DNA of 64,000 nt from Fidelibacterota bacterium (GTDB lineage: Bacteria; Fidelibacterota; Marinisomatia; SCGC-AAA003-L08; TS1B11), in the NCBI GenBank assembly GCA_004124295.1, contig SCKI01000008.1, forward strand, positions 1 to 64,000. The letters run 5' to 3'. Positions 42,750 through 53,635 of the stretch are shown here, piece after piece. The position numbers and the translations under genes were made by a program. The notes below the pieces were generated by a model. It was not told the DNA's origin and ran no database searches. It saw nothing but the letters and a program-made list of their open reading frames with translations. Position 1 is the stretch's first letter, and every line of letters starts with the position of its first letter.

Positions 42750-44249
42750 ATGGCTGCCAATCATTCCAATGCACACAACGGGGCCTTACGGGGCCCGGAA
42801 CTCCTGGCCCGGGTTGCCACCGATTTCCTCGGTCTGGAGACCCGTTATCCGCTGGCCTCAGGGGGCGACAGCCGCCGGGTCTACCTCGATTCCACCGCCC
42901 CCACCCTGATGATGGGGACCGCCCACCGGGCCATGGAGGCGCTGCTGGGCCATTATGCCAACACCCACAGCCTGCTGCACAACAGCGCCAAACTGGCCAC
43001 CCAAAATTATGCCTGGGCCCATGAGCGGGTCCTCTCGTTCGTCGGCGCCGACCCGGACCGCTACACCGCATTCTTCGCCGGCAGCGGCGCCACGGCAGGG
43101 ATGAACCGCCTGGCCAGGGTCTTCCGGGACCTGCGCCCCGGCCGGGACACGGCCCTGGTGTCGATCATGGAGCACCACTCCAACGATCTGCCCCACCGCA
43201 AGCACCTGGGGAGGGTCCTGCACCTGCCGGCGGAAGAGGGCATCGGCAGTATCAACCTGGAGGCGCTGGAACAGTTGCTGGTCCAGGAGCGGGGCCGGGT
43301 GAATTATGTCGCCGTCACCGGGGTGAGCAACGTCACCGGCATTATCAATCCGATTCACGACATTGCCCGCCTGGCCCATGCCCATGACGCCCTGGTGCTG
43401 GTGGATGGGGCCCAGATGGTGGCCCATGTGCCGGTGCAGATGTCGGGCCGGGCCGATCCCGCCGAAGATATTGATGCGCTGGTCTTCTCCGGCCACAAAA
43501 CCTACGTGCCCGGCTCTCCCGGCGTGGTCATTGCGCTGAAGGAGCAACTGCGGCAGATCGATCCGGTGGAGGTGGGGGGCGGCATGGTAGCGCGGGTTCT
43601 GACGGACCACTACTCCGTCACCTCCAAATTCCCCGACCGTGAGGAAGCCGGCACCCCCAACATTCCCGGCGCCATCGGCCTGGCCACATCGTTGGAGGTA
43701 CTGGACCGCATCGGCATGGATTTTCTTTTTGCCGAGGAGGAAAAACTGCTCAGCTACGCCCTGGAGCAGATGCTGGCGGTGCCCGGTGTCGTCATCTACG
43801 GCGATACCGACATCGAACGCTGCCCCCGGGTGGCGTCCATCTCCTTCAATATCGAGGCGGTGCATCATTCCCTGGTGGCGGCCATCCTCAACGATTACCA
43901 CAATATTGCCGTGCGCAACGAATGCTTCTGTGCCCATCCCTATGTCATCGAAATGATGCCCGAGGAGACCGCCGAATTCGTGGCCCTCAGTGATGAAGCG
44001 GTGGAGAACCTCACCTCACCGAAGCCGGGCATGGTGCGGGCCAGCTTCGGCCTTTACAATACCGTTGATGATGTGGACCGCTTCACCGCCGCCCTCCGGG
44101 ACATCAGCGCCAACAGTGCCGGCTACACGCCCCTTTACCGCATCGGCGGCAGCGATCACGAGTACCTGCACACCTCCTTTGAGGCGGCCCCGGAAAGCCT
44201 GTTCAACATTCCCGGGATGCTCGACAGCCTGCTGGCCAATTCCGGCTGA
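42750..44249 (+). CDS. Class V aminotransferase (cysteine desulfurase-like)
   Basis: 499 residues, a PLP fold-type I enzyme. VYLDSTAPTLMM, FAGSGATAGMNRLA, MEHHSNDLPHR, VLVDGAQMVAHVPV and the PLP-lysine motif FSGHKTYVPGSPGVV are clear. RNECFCAHPY has Cys residues in the position of the catalytic loop of cysteine desulfurases. It is longer than SufS/IscS (about 400), with an N-terminal extension and a C-terminal tail. No suf or isc genes adjoin it, so both desulfurase and other class V roles remain open. Confidence 0.85.
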   Translation: MAANHSNAHNGALRGPELLARVATDFLGLETRYPLASGGDSRRVYLDSTAPTLMMGTAHRAMEALLGHYANTHSLLHNSAKLATQNYAWAHERVLSFVGADPDRYTAFFAGSGATAGMNRLARVFRDLRPGRDTALVSIMEHHSNDLPHRKHLGRVLHLPAEEGIGSINLEALEQLLVQERGRVNYVAVTGVSNVTGIINPIHDIARLAHAHDALVLVDGAQMVAHVPVQMSGRADPAEDIDALVFSGHKTYVPGSPGVVIALKEQLRQIDPVEVGGGMVARVLTDHYSVTSKFPDREEAGTPNIPGAIGLATSLEVLDRIGMDFLFAEEEKLLSYALEQMLAVPGVVIYGDTDIERCPRVASISFNIEAVHHSLVAAILNDYHNIAVRNECFCAHPYVIEMMPEETAEFVALSDEAVENLTSPKPGMVRASFGLYNTVDDVDRFTAALRDISANSAGYTPLYRIGGSDHEYLHTSFEAAPESLFNIPGMLDSLLANSG

Positions 44250-44260
44250 GAGCCAGGCTG

Positions 44261-46754
<2,494 letters not shown>

Positions 46755-46785
46755 GTTAGACTTGGGATAAGCCTTGATAGCTCGT

Positions 46786-47289
46786 TTAGCGAAAGTCCAC
46801 GCCATTTCTCGAAGCAATACGTGCAAAATCTTCTCTGATTAATTGTTGTAATGCTTGATCCTCAGTTTCCTTTTGGGTTCTCGCCGCGCTCGATTTATTG
46901 ACCAGAATAGATTTATTTACAATATCCGCATGTCGCGGGTGGGGAAAGATATATGATCGCCGTATGGAGAGCGAAGAGTGAACATTTAGTGTTTCTTCAA
47001 CCGAAATATGCGCTCGAGCAATAACAGGTTTTCCCCGAGGTATTTCAACAAAGAAAAGGCCGATTCTCCAGATAGTATGACTCCCCAGACCATCCAATCG
47101 ATATACAGAAATCTCATTAGAATTTCTTGGAGGGTTAAATACTCCGGGCTTTACATTGCCATCAATAGCCCTAACATCACCTTTGAACAGGAATCTGGAG
47201 AGGGATTCAACTGGTTTAATTCTGCCCAACCGCAGAGTAAACCCAATATTGCGTCTAAGCAATTTTATCAATTTGCGATACAATATCAT
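46786..47289 (-). CDS. Uncharacterised protein, third gene of an AT-rich TIGR04255 cassette
   Basis: About 167 residues from ATG 47289. The pattern KPVESLSRFLF, DGNVKPGVFNPPRNSNEISVYR, WRIGLFFVEIPRGKPVIARAHI and YIFPHPRHADI looks like a compact conserved domain, but I cannot name it. A Lys/Glu-rich C-terminus follows. It overlaps the preceding gene by 35 bases on the same strand; an upstream in-frame start at 47376 would overlap more. Base composition is clearly AT-richer than neighbouring ligA and rlmD. Function unknown. Confidence 0.65.
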   Translation of the reverse strand: MILYRKLIKLLRRNIGFTLRLGRIKPVESLSRFLFKGDVRAIDGNVKPGVFNPPRNSNEISVYRLDGLGSHTIWRIGLFFVEIPRGKPVIARAHISVEETLNVHSSLSIRRSYIFPHPRHADIVNKSILVNKSSAARTQKETEDQALQQLIREDFARIASRNGVDFR

Positions 47290-47746
47290 TTGGGATAAAA
47301 CCCTTGAACCGACGGGTGCCATAGGTTTTATCATCTGTGCCAATAATTGATGCAAAACCAAGGTACCCATTACCATTAAATATTATTGAAAGAATATTAT
47401 CAGGTGAGGAATACCACTCCAGTTCCAGGCTCCCATCAGGATTTGGATTTATTTCCGGGTATGGTAGGCGATTCGTATCCAACAATCTCAAGAACATATC
47501 GGCATCGTTGTATGCTTCCAATGAGACCGGTAGAGCCCCCTGACCGTCCCAATTTTCGTCAGAGTGATCATTTTTTATCATCATAAGAGCAAATCGAACC
47601 TCTCCCAGCCTCTGACTTGCAATGGGCAAAGACAGGTTGTCCGAAATTATTTGCCTCTGCTCGATAATGTACTTTTTGATGTAATCAGATTCTTCACTTA
47701 CTCCTTCTGACACTGGGGGTGGCGACAGTTCAAGTGCACTTATCAT
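47255..47746 (-). CDS. Uncharacterised protein with WDGxGA motif, second gene of cassette
   Basis: 163 residues. An N-terminal helical part is followed by NDHSDENWDGQGALPVSLEA and PYPEINPNPDGSLELEW, then a beta-rich end (LSIIFNGNGYLGFASIIG). A WDGxGA segment followed by a PxPDGxxxLEW strand is a pattern I associate with small uncharacterised proteins in mobile gene sets, without known function. The start overlaps the end of the TIGR04255-type gene by four bases (ATGA), indicating translational coupling. Confidence 0.68.
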   Translation of the reverse strand: MISALELSPPPVSEGVSEESDYIKKYIIEQRQIISDNLSLPIASQRLGEVRFALMMIKNDHSDENWDGQGALPVSLEAYNDADMFLRLLDTNRLPYPEINPNPDGSLELEWYSSPDNILSIIFNGNGYLGFASIIGTDDKTYGTRRFKGFIPNDIVSQIDKIA

Positions 47747-48465
47747 AAGTAACGCTCCACTGTTTTCTCGGTGAGGCTATTAAAAAATATTTCATTTTTT
47801 ATATCGTGAAAACTCACAACTCCTTCCCATGCAGCCACGCCATCGGTCGGATATTCGATTTCGCGAAATACATCAATGTCTAGCATAAGAGTAATGTCTT
47901 GTTCGTTTTTTGGACGCAGAGCTTGTGTGACGATTGCTCGGGTCGGCTCATCGGCATACGCAACTTCCACTCTTGTCAGGAATCCTAGAAGCCTATCTGG
48001 GATACCCGCCACTTTTGGAGGCGGGGCAGTGATATAATTGCTAAGATCCACCGGATGGGCCATTTTAATTCCATTAATGTATCTGCACGCAATCCTTACG
48101 ATTGCATCAGGGTGCAGTATTTCTACAAAAATTTCCCATAATCGTTTTGCTTCGGAAATTAAACTATCCCAAGTTTCATATGGTCTTAATCGGCTAAAGG
48201 TGAACCCATCCAGCCTTGCCTGTACGATTTGTAAACCATCACGGGAAATACACTTAAAGCCGCGTTGTTTGGATGTAGCGGTAGCATGCTCGCCTTCAAA
48301 TTCAATTTTTGTTTCCATCAGGTTCTGCGTATCAGGGTAATTATCCCGAATCGCCTCACAAAACCGCCGTAGAGATGCTAATTCCATATTGTCAGGAAAC
48401 CTAACCCTAATATCAATGAGGGCTTCACGGATTGGGGCATTATCAAGGTGTCGCACATTAGCCAT
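47743..48465 (-). CDS. TIGR04255-family protein, first gene of cassette
   Basis: 240 residues. HLDNAPIREALIDIRVRFPD at the N-terminus, LDGFTFSRLRPYETWDSLI, AIVRIACRYINGIKM and VEVAYADEPTRAIVTQAL follow the layout of the sporadically distributed TIGR04255 family, whose function is unknown. No catalytic motif is evident. It leads a three-gene minus-strand unit with overlapping junctions, inserted between ligA and rlmD in AT-rich DNA, a setting typical of accessory or defence genes. Confidence 0.75.
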   Translation of the reverse strand: MANVRHLDNAPIREALIDIRVRFPDNMELASLRRFCEAIRDNYPDTQNLMETKIEFEGEHATATSKQRGFKCISRDGLQIVQARLDGFTFSRLRPYETWDSLISEAKRLWEIFVEILHPDAIVRIACRYINGIKMAHPVDLSNYITAPPPKVAGIPDRLLGFLTRVEVAYADEPTRAIVTQALRPKNEQDITLMLDIDVFREIEYPTDGVAAWEGVVSFHDIKNEIFFNSLTEKTVERYL

Positions 48466-48647
48466 AGTTTGCCTCGCAGAGGGTTATACTAGGCGTGTAG
48501 ACAGTATGTTTCGGATTGGTGAAATGGTCTTCGAGGATTTTGTCGTCGAAATGGTTTGATAATTTATCAGTGGGTATCATTTAAGGAGAAATACACGATT
48601 GATAGTGTTACAGCCCCTTACCCGCAATCTTACGAACAGTTGGAGAC

Positions 48648-48666
48648 GGCGGCAACAGTTGCCGCC
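48648..48666. promoter_or_regulatory. Perfect 9-bp inverted repeat upstream of rlmD
   Basis: GGCGGCAAC-A-GTTGCCGCC. It lies 39 bases before the rlmD start at the GC-rich edge of the AT-rich insertion. It could be an operator or a small hairpin; nothing distinguishes these. The rest of 48466-48705 holds no gene that I can see. Confidence 0.45.
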
Positions 48667-48705
48667 TGCTGACTTCCCCTCTTCCCCGCCGTAACTTCGG
48701 CTCCC

Positions 48706-50151
48706 ATGAACGAGACCGCCACACCCCCTGAGGCCCCGGCCGCCCCGCCCAAGAAAGGTGACGAGCTCGAGCTGACCGTTGAGAGCCTCGCTTTCGGCGG
48801 CCAGGGCATAGCCCGCCACCACGGCTTGGTGGTGTTTCTCGACAAAGGGAAATCCCTGCCCGGATCCACGGTTCGGGCTCGGATTACCAAAAAGCGGAAG
48901 GGATTTGCAGAAGCCAGGGTCCTGGAAGTATTGAAAGCGTCACCTGACGCCGTCGAGGCCCCCTGCGCCCATTTCGGCGTCTGCGGGGGCTGCACCACCC
49001 AGAACCTGACCTATGAAGCCCAGCTGGCCCAGAAGCAGGCCCAGGTGGCCGACCTGTTCGGACGCATGGGGCACTTCACCGATCTGGAGATCCAGCCCAT
49101 CATCGGCTGCAAGGAGACTTTCAACTACCGCAACAAGATGGAGTTCACCTGGTCGAACCGGGCCTGGCTGCTGGGTGATGAAGACCCTATCCCCGACCGG
49201 GCCCTGGGCCTGCATGTGCCGGGGCGCTACGACAAGGTGCTCGACATCGAACAGTGCCACCTCCAGCATCTGGTGGCCGGCGAGGTCTATACCTGGATCA
49301 AAGCCCATACGTCCAGCCTGGAGCCTTACGATATCAAGGCCCACAGCGGATTTCTGCGCCACCTGGTCATCCGGACCGCCGAACCGGAAGCGGGTAAGAT
49401 TGAGATTATGGTCAATTTCGTCACCAGCCGGGAGGACCCGGCGGCCCTGAAACCGCTGGCCGAAGGCCTGGCCGAGAAATTCCCCCAGGTGGTGAGCGTG
49501 GTGAACAACATCAACACCCGCAGGGCGGCCGTGGCCTACGGCGAATGGGAGGTTCTGCTGCATGGCCGGCCCAGCCTCACCATGCAGCTCCGCGGCCTGA
49601 CTTTCGAAGTATCGGCCAACGCTTTTTTCCAGACCAACTCCGCCCAGGCCGAACTGTTGCTGGAGCAGGTGGAAGCCGCCTGCGCTCTCACCGGCGAGGA
49701 GGTGGTTTACGACCTGTTCTGCGGTACCGGCGCCATCGCCCTGATGTTGGCCCGGCAGGCAAAGGAGGTGGCCGGATTTGAATCGGTGACCCCGGCCGTG
49801 GATGACGCCACCCGCAACGCCATGGTCAACGAGATATTCAATGTGCGCTTTTTTCTCGCCGATCTGGGGGCCAAGTATTTCACGCACAATCTCCAGCGGC
49901 TGCTGAAGCAGGTGCCCCGGCCAGACATCGTGGTGGCCGACCCGCCCAGAGCCGGGTTCCATCCCAAGCTGGTTGAGGAAATTGCCGATCTCGGGCCCCG
50001 GAAAGTGGTTTATGTCTCCTGCAATCCGGCCACCCAGGTCCGGGATGTGGTGCTGCTGGCCGAGGCCGGCTACCGGCCCACCTGGGTCCAGCCGGTGGAC
50101 ATGTTTCCCCACACTCCGCACATCGAAAATATCTGTATTCTGGAGCGTTGA
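48706..50151 (+). CDS. rlmD: 23S rRNA (uracil-5-)-methyltransferase RlmD-type
   Basis: 481 residues. N-terminal TRAM domain (ELTVESLAFGGQGIARHHG), [4Fe-4S] cysteines in CAHFGVCGGC plus a later QCHLQ, the SAM motif VYDLFCGTGAIALMLA, ADPPRAGFHPKL and the catalytic Cys in VVYVSCNPATQVRDV. This is the RumA/RlmD class that makes m5U in 23S rRNA; TrmA/RlmC-type specificity cannot be excluded from sequence alone. The ABC ATPase start overlaps its stop (TGATG). Confidence 0.92.
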   Translation: MNETATPPEAPAAPPKKGDELELTVESLAFGGQGIARHHGLVVFLDKGKSLPGSTVRARITKKRKGFAEARVLEVLKASPDAVEAPCAHFGVCGGCTTQNLTYEAQLAQKQAQVADLFGRMGHFTDLEIQPIIGCKETFNYRNKMEFTWSNRAWLLGDEDPIPDRALGLHVPGRYDKVLDIEQCHLQHLVAGEVYTWIKAHTSSLEPYDIKAHSGFLRHLVIRTAEPEAGKIEIMVNFVTSREDPAALKPLAEGLAEKFPQVVSVVNNINTRRAAVAYGEWEVLLHGRPSLTMQLRGLTFEVSANAFFQTNSAQAELLLEQVEAACALTGEEVVYDLFCGTGAIALMLARQAKEVAGFESVTPAVDDATRNAMVNEIFNVRFFLADLGAKYFTHNLQRLLKQVPRPDIVVADPPRAGFHPKLVEEIADLGPRKVVYVSCNPATQVRDVVLLAEAGYRPTWVQPVDMFPHTPHIENICILER

Positions 50152-51077
50152 TGGCTCTAGCCGTAGAAATCCGCGACCTGCGCAAGCGCTACAGGGGTGG
50201 CGTCGAGGCGCTGCTGGGCATCAATCTGGAAGTGCCGGAGGGTGAATTTTTCGGTCTGCTGGGACCCAACGGCGCCGGCAAGACCACCACCATCGGCATC
50301 ACTACCGGGCTGGTGCGGCCCACCAGCGGCACGGTGCAGGTGATGGGACACGATGTGGTGACCGACTTCCGGGCCGCCCGGCGCTGCATCGGTCTGGCCG
50401 CCCAGGAGCTCAATTTCGACTGGTTTTTTTCGCTGGAGGACCTGATGCGGTTCCAGGCCGGCTACTACGGCGTGCCGCCTGCTTCGGTGAAGGAACGGGC
50501 CCTGCAACTGTTTGAGGAGTTCGGTCTGATGGACAAACGGGCGGTAAAACCACGGGAGCTCAGCGGCGGCATGAAACGGCGCTTCCAGATCGCCCGGTCG
50601 CTGATCCACGACCCCGACATTCTGATCCTTGACGAACCGACCGCCGGCGTCGATGTCGAGCTGCGCCACATGCTCTGGGATTACCTGGCCCGCCTCAACC
50701 GCGAGGGCAAAACCATCATCCTGACGACCCATTATATCGAGGAAGCGGAATTGCTCTGCGACCGGGTGGCCATCATTGATGGCGGCCAGATTATTACCAC
50801 CGGCTCACCGGCGGCACTGGTCGCCGGGCAAAACCGCGACGGCCTGGTGCTGGAGCTTGCCGGTGATGGGGCCGCTGCGGCCGCTGCTCTGGACGGCTAC
50901 GAATTGACCCGGGAGGAAGGCCGCCTGACGGTGACCGTTTCCCGGCCCGAGCTGCAGATCGCCGAAATTGTCAACCGCGTCACGGCCGCCGGGGCAACGG
51001 TGCAGGATCTGACCATCCACCGCACCACCCTGGAGGATGTCTTCATGTCGCTGACCGGGCACAGCATCGATGCCTAG
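50151..51077 (+). CDS. ABC-2 type exporter ATP-binding protein
   Basis: 308 residues. Walker A GPNGAGKTTTIG, Q-loop region LAAQELNFDW, signature LSGGMKRRFQIARS, Walker B ILILDEPTAGVD and the switch His in TTHYIEEAE are intact. A C-terminal DrrA/CcmA-like domain of about 85 residues follows. It pairs with the permease 36 bases downstream as a drug, polysaccharide or lipid exporter; the substrate is unknown. ATG 50151 is inside the TGATG junction with rlmD. Confidence 0.93.
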   Translation: MALAVEIRDLRKRYRGGVEALLGINLEVPEGEFFGLLGPNGAGKTTTIGITTGLVRPTSGTVQVMGHDVVTDFRAARRCIGLAAQELNFDWFFSLEDLMRFQAGYYGVPPASVKERALQLFEEFGLMDKRAVKPRELSGGMKRRFQIARSLIHDPDILILDEPTAGVDVELRHMLWDYLARLNREGKTIILTTHYIEEAELLCDRVAIIDGGQIITTGSPAALVAGQNRDGLVLELAGDGAAAAAALDGYELTREEGRLTVTVSRPELQIAEIVNRVTAAGATVQDLTIHRTTLEDVFMSLTGHSIDA

Positions 51078-51113
51078 GGACAATGCTGCCGGGGACGATG
51101 CTGCCTGGGGACG

Positions 51114-51878
51114 ATGATGAATAGGGTCGGATTTCTCACCTTGGTCGGACGGGAGGTGAAACGCTTCCTGTCCCTCTACAACCAGACCCTGGTGCCCGGG
51201 CTGCTCACGACGGTCCTGTACATCATTGTGTTCGGCAACTCCCTGGGCAGCCGTATCGGCCCCATCAAGGATGTGCCCTACATGCACTACATCATCCCCG
51301 GACTGGCTATGATGAACGTCATCACCAACGCCGGGGCCAACAGTTCATCCAGCCTGATCCAGGCCAAGATGCTCAAGTTTCTGGACGATATCCTGATCAC
51401 TCCGCTGGGGGGCCTGGAAGTATCCCTGGCCTATATCCTGGGCGCCACGCTGCGCGGTTTCCTGAATGGCGTGCTGGTGATCCTGGTGGGCATGGCCATC
51501 ACCGGCATGTCGGTGGCCCACCCCCTCGAGGCGCTGGTTTTTCTGGTGGTGGTGGGCTGGACATTCGGCGCCTTCGGGCTGCTGGTGGGCATTTATGCCC
51601 GCACCTTCGACAACATCCAGATGTTGATGAATTTCTTCATCACGCCGCTGGTTTTTCTGGGGGGCGTGTTCTACAGTATCGATATGCTGCCACCGGTATG
51701 GCGGCAGATATCCCTCTTCAACCCGCTCTACTACATGATCAACGGTCTGCGCCACGCCCTGCTGGGCATCGGCGATACGCCGGCCCTCGGCTCCCTGCTG
51801 GTCTCGCTGGCCATGGCGGCCCTGTTTACCGTGACGGCGGCGACCCTTTTCACCCGAGGCTACCACATCAAGGAATAA
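51114..51878 (+). CDS. ABC-2 type exporter permease
   Basis: 254 residues with six membrane helices, starting after a short cytoplasmic N-terminus (LVGREVKRFLSLYNQT). The segment YIIPGLAMMNVITNAG and the C-terminal PPVWRQISLFNPLYYMINGLRHALLG are the conserved ABC-2 elements seen in NodJ/YadH-like permeases. It forms a homodimeric exporter with the upstream ATPase. Confidence 0.92.
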   Translation: MMNRVGFLTLVGREVKRFLSLYNQTLVPGLLTTVLYIIVFGNSLGSRIGPIKDVPYMHYIIPGLAMMNVITNAGANSSSSLIQAKMLKFLDDILITPLGGLEVSLAYILGATLRGFLNGVLVILVGMAITGMSVAHPLEALVFLVVVGWTFGAFGLLVGIYARTFDNIQMLMNFFITPLVFLGGVFYSIDMLPPVWRQISLFNPLYYMINGLRHALLGIGDTPALGSLLVSLAMAALFTVTAATLFTRGYHIKE

Positions 51879-51995
51879 TGCCCGGCCCTCGGGCCCCGGG
51901 GTTTGACTATTGGTCCCCAGCCCTGCGAGGGCTAAATTTTGGATTAGCCGACAGAGGGGCAGCGCAATCCATACTGCCGGAGGTAATGATCAAAC

Positions 51996-53120
51996 GTGAA
52001 CAGGATATGGACTTCTACAATCATCCGGATCTTCCTGTGGATCCTGCTGGTAGCCTTCATTGGCGGGGTAGCCGTCTATTATGTCGAGCTGCAGGCCGGC
52101 AACAGACAGTTCGGCTCACTGCCCGAGGCCCTCTGGTGGGCCATCGTGACCATGACCACCGTCGGTTACGGCGACTATATCCCGCAAGGGGGCGCCGGCC
52201 GGGTGCTGGCGGTGGTGATCATGTTTACCGGCATATCGCTTATCTCGTTCCTGACGGCGAGCATCGCCGCCGGGTCGGTAGCGCGCAGAATGAAAGCGAA
52301 CCAGGGTCTTATGCCGATTAAGGTCAAGAATCATATCATCATCTGTGGCTGGCACCACAAGATCGAGGGGCTGATCGATGCCTTCATGAAAATTGATGAT
52401 GCCAGGAGCCAAAGGGTCATCGTGCTGATCAATGAGGAGAGTGAGGAGCGGATACAGTCCCTCAAAGCCCAGTACGGCTACAGCCATATCAAGTACATCC
52501 GGGGCGAATTCACCAAGGAGATCATTCTCAAGCGGGCCCATATCGACACGGCCCGGGCCGTGGTGATCTTTCCGACCGAACTGCCCACCGGCGGCGCCAA
52601 TGATGAGAAATCGATCCTGGCGACACTGACCATCAAGAATCTCAATCCACAGGTGCAGGTGGTGGTCTATGTCCACGACCAGGCGACCATATCTCACCTG
52701 CACCGGGCCAATGCCGACAACATTGTATTGGCCGACAATTTTGGTTCTTTCATCATCGCTTCCCACATCATGAATCCGGGCATTCCCCAGTTCGCCGACG
52801 AGCTCCTCAGCGCTTCTTCGAAACGCCACTTCCAGCGCGTACCCATACCGCAAGATTTCGTCGGCAAATCCTTCGGCGAGCTGGCCCGGCATAACCGGGA
52901 GACAGAGGGCTGGCTCACCATCGGTCTCTACCTGGAGGAGGAGCAGCAGGGGATCGGCAGCTTCCTTTCGGCTGACACCTCGCAGCTGGACGCATTTATC
53001 GAGCGCAAACTGCGCGAGGCGGGCCGCTCACTGGGCGATGGCAGCCACACCACCGTGGAGGTCAACCCCGCCGACGACCAGATCATCCATGAGGGCCAGG
53101 GAGCACTGGTGATCCCATGA
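51996..53120 (+). CDS. Two-helix K+ channel with TrkA-N (RCK) regulatory domain
   Basis: 374 residues. TM1 about 10-30, pore loop with the K+ selectivity filter TVGYGD at 55-60 (ALWWAIVTMTTVGYGD), TM2 about 68-90. From residue 108 a cytoplasmic RCK-like Rossmann domain follows (NHIIICGWHHKIEGLID, VLINEESEERIQSL, YIRGEFTKEIILKRAHID). GTG 51996 is preceded by GGAGG. It should form a tetrameric, ligand-gated K+ channel like MthK. The next gene, a cyclic-nucleotide-binding protein, overlaps its stop by four bases. Confidence 0.92.
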   Translation: MNRIWTSTIIRIFLWILLVAFIGGVAVYYVELQAGNRQFGSLPEALWWAIVTMTTVGYGDYIPQGGAGRVLAVVIMFTGISLISFLTASIAAGSVARRMKANQGLMPIKVKNHIIICGWHHKIEGLIDAFMKIDDARSQRVIVLINEESEERIQSLKAQYGYSHIKYIRGEFTKEIILKRAHIDTARAVVIFPTELPTGGANDEKSILATLTIKNLNPQVQVVVYVHDQATISHLHRANADNIVLADNFGSFIIASHIMNPGIPQFADELLSASSKRHFQRVPIPQDFVGKSFGELARHNRETEGWLTIGLYLEEEQQGIGSFLSADTSQLDAFIERKLREAGRSLGDGSHTTVEVNPADDQIIHEGQGALVIP

Positions 53121-53629
53121 ACAAAATCGGCGACCACGACCTGGAAAATTTCGATCTGTTCCGCAGTCTCTCGAAAAAGCAGCGGGACCTGTTCAATGAC
53201 CAAATGAAGGACATGAACATTCCCGCCGGGAAGGAAATCTTCCACGAGGGCGAGAAAGGCGGCAGCATCTATTTCCTGCTCTCAGGTGAGGTGGAAATAT
53301 CCCAATCCCTGACCCTGTCGATCTCCAAGAATGTCCACTACGACGGCCGGGAGAAATCCATTGTGCGCCTTTCCGGCGCGGACGGCGCTGTCTTCGGCGA
53401 GGTCTCGCTGTTCGGCCATGAAGACCGCCGCACCGCCACGGTGACCGCCCTCAGCGACTGCTTTATGGGCCAGATGTCGGGCCGGCAGTTCTTCAAAATT
53501 CTCGATGAGCATGTCGATATCGGCTACCAGGTGCTGCAAAACCTGACCCGCATCGTCTGCGGACGGCTGGTGGCTGCCAACCGGAACGTACTGAAGCTTT
53601 CCACAGCTCTGAGCCTGGTGCTGGAGTAG
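53117..53629 (+). CDS. Stand-alone cyclic-nucleotide-binding domain protein
   Basis: 170 residues. A single cNMP-binding beta-roll: FHEGEKGGSIYFLLSGEVEI, and the phosphate-binding cassette GEVSLFGHEDRRTATVTA with the conserved Glu and Arg, so cAMP or cGMP binding is plausible. Helices flank it; there is no DNA-binding HTH as in CRP. Coupled translation with the K+ channel suggests a regulatory subunit of the channel supplied in trans, which is inference. Confidence 0.85.
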   Translation: MNKIGDHDLENFDLFRSLSKKQRDLFNDQMKDMNIPAGKEIFHEGEKGGSIYFLLSGEVEISQSLTLSISKNVHYDGREKSIVRLSGADGAVFGEVSLFGHEDRRTATVTALSDCFMGQMSGRQFFKILDEHVDIGYQVLQNLTRIVCGRLVAANRNVLKLSTALSLVLE

Positions 53630-53635
53630 CAGGGG

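Noticed and set aside
48466-48705. tRNA or small RNA gene in the rlmD leader
   Set aside because: No cloverleaf or T-loop consensus is found; only one inverted repeat is visible.
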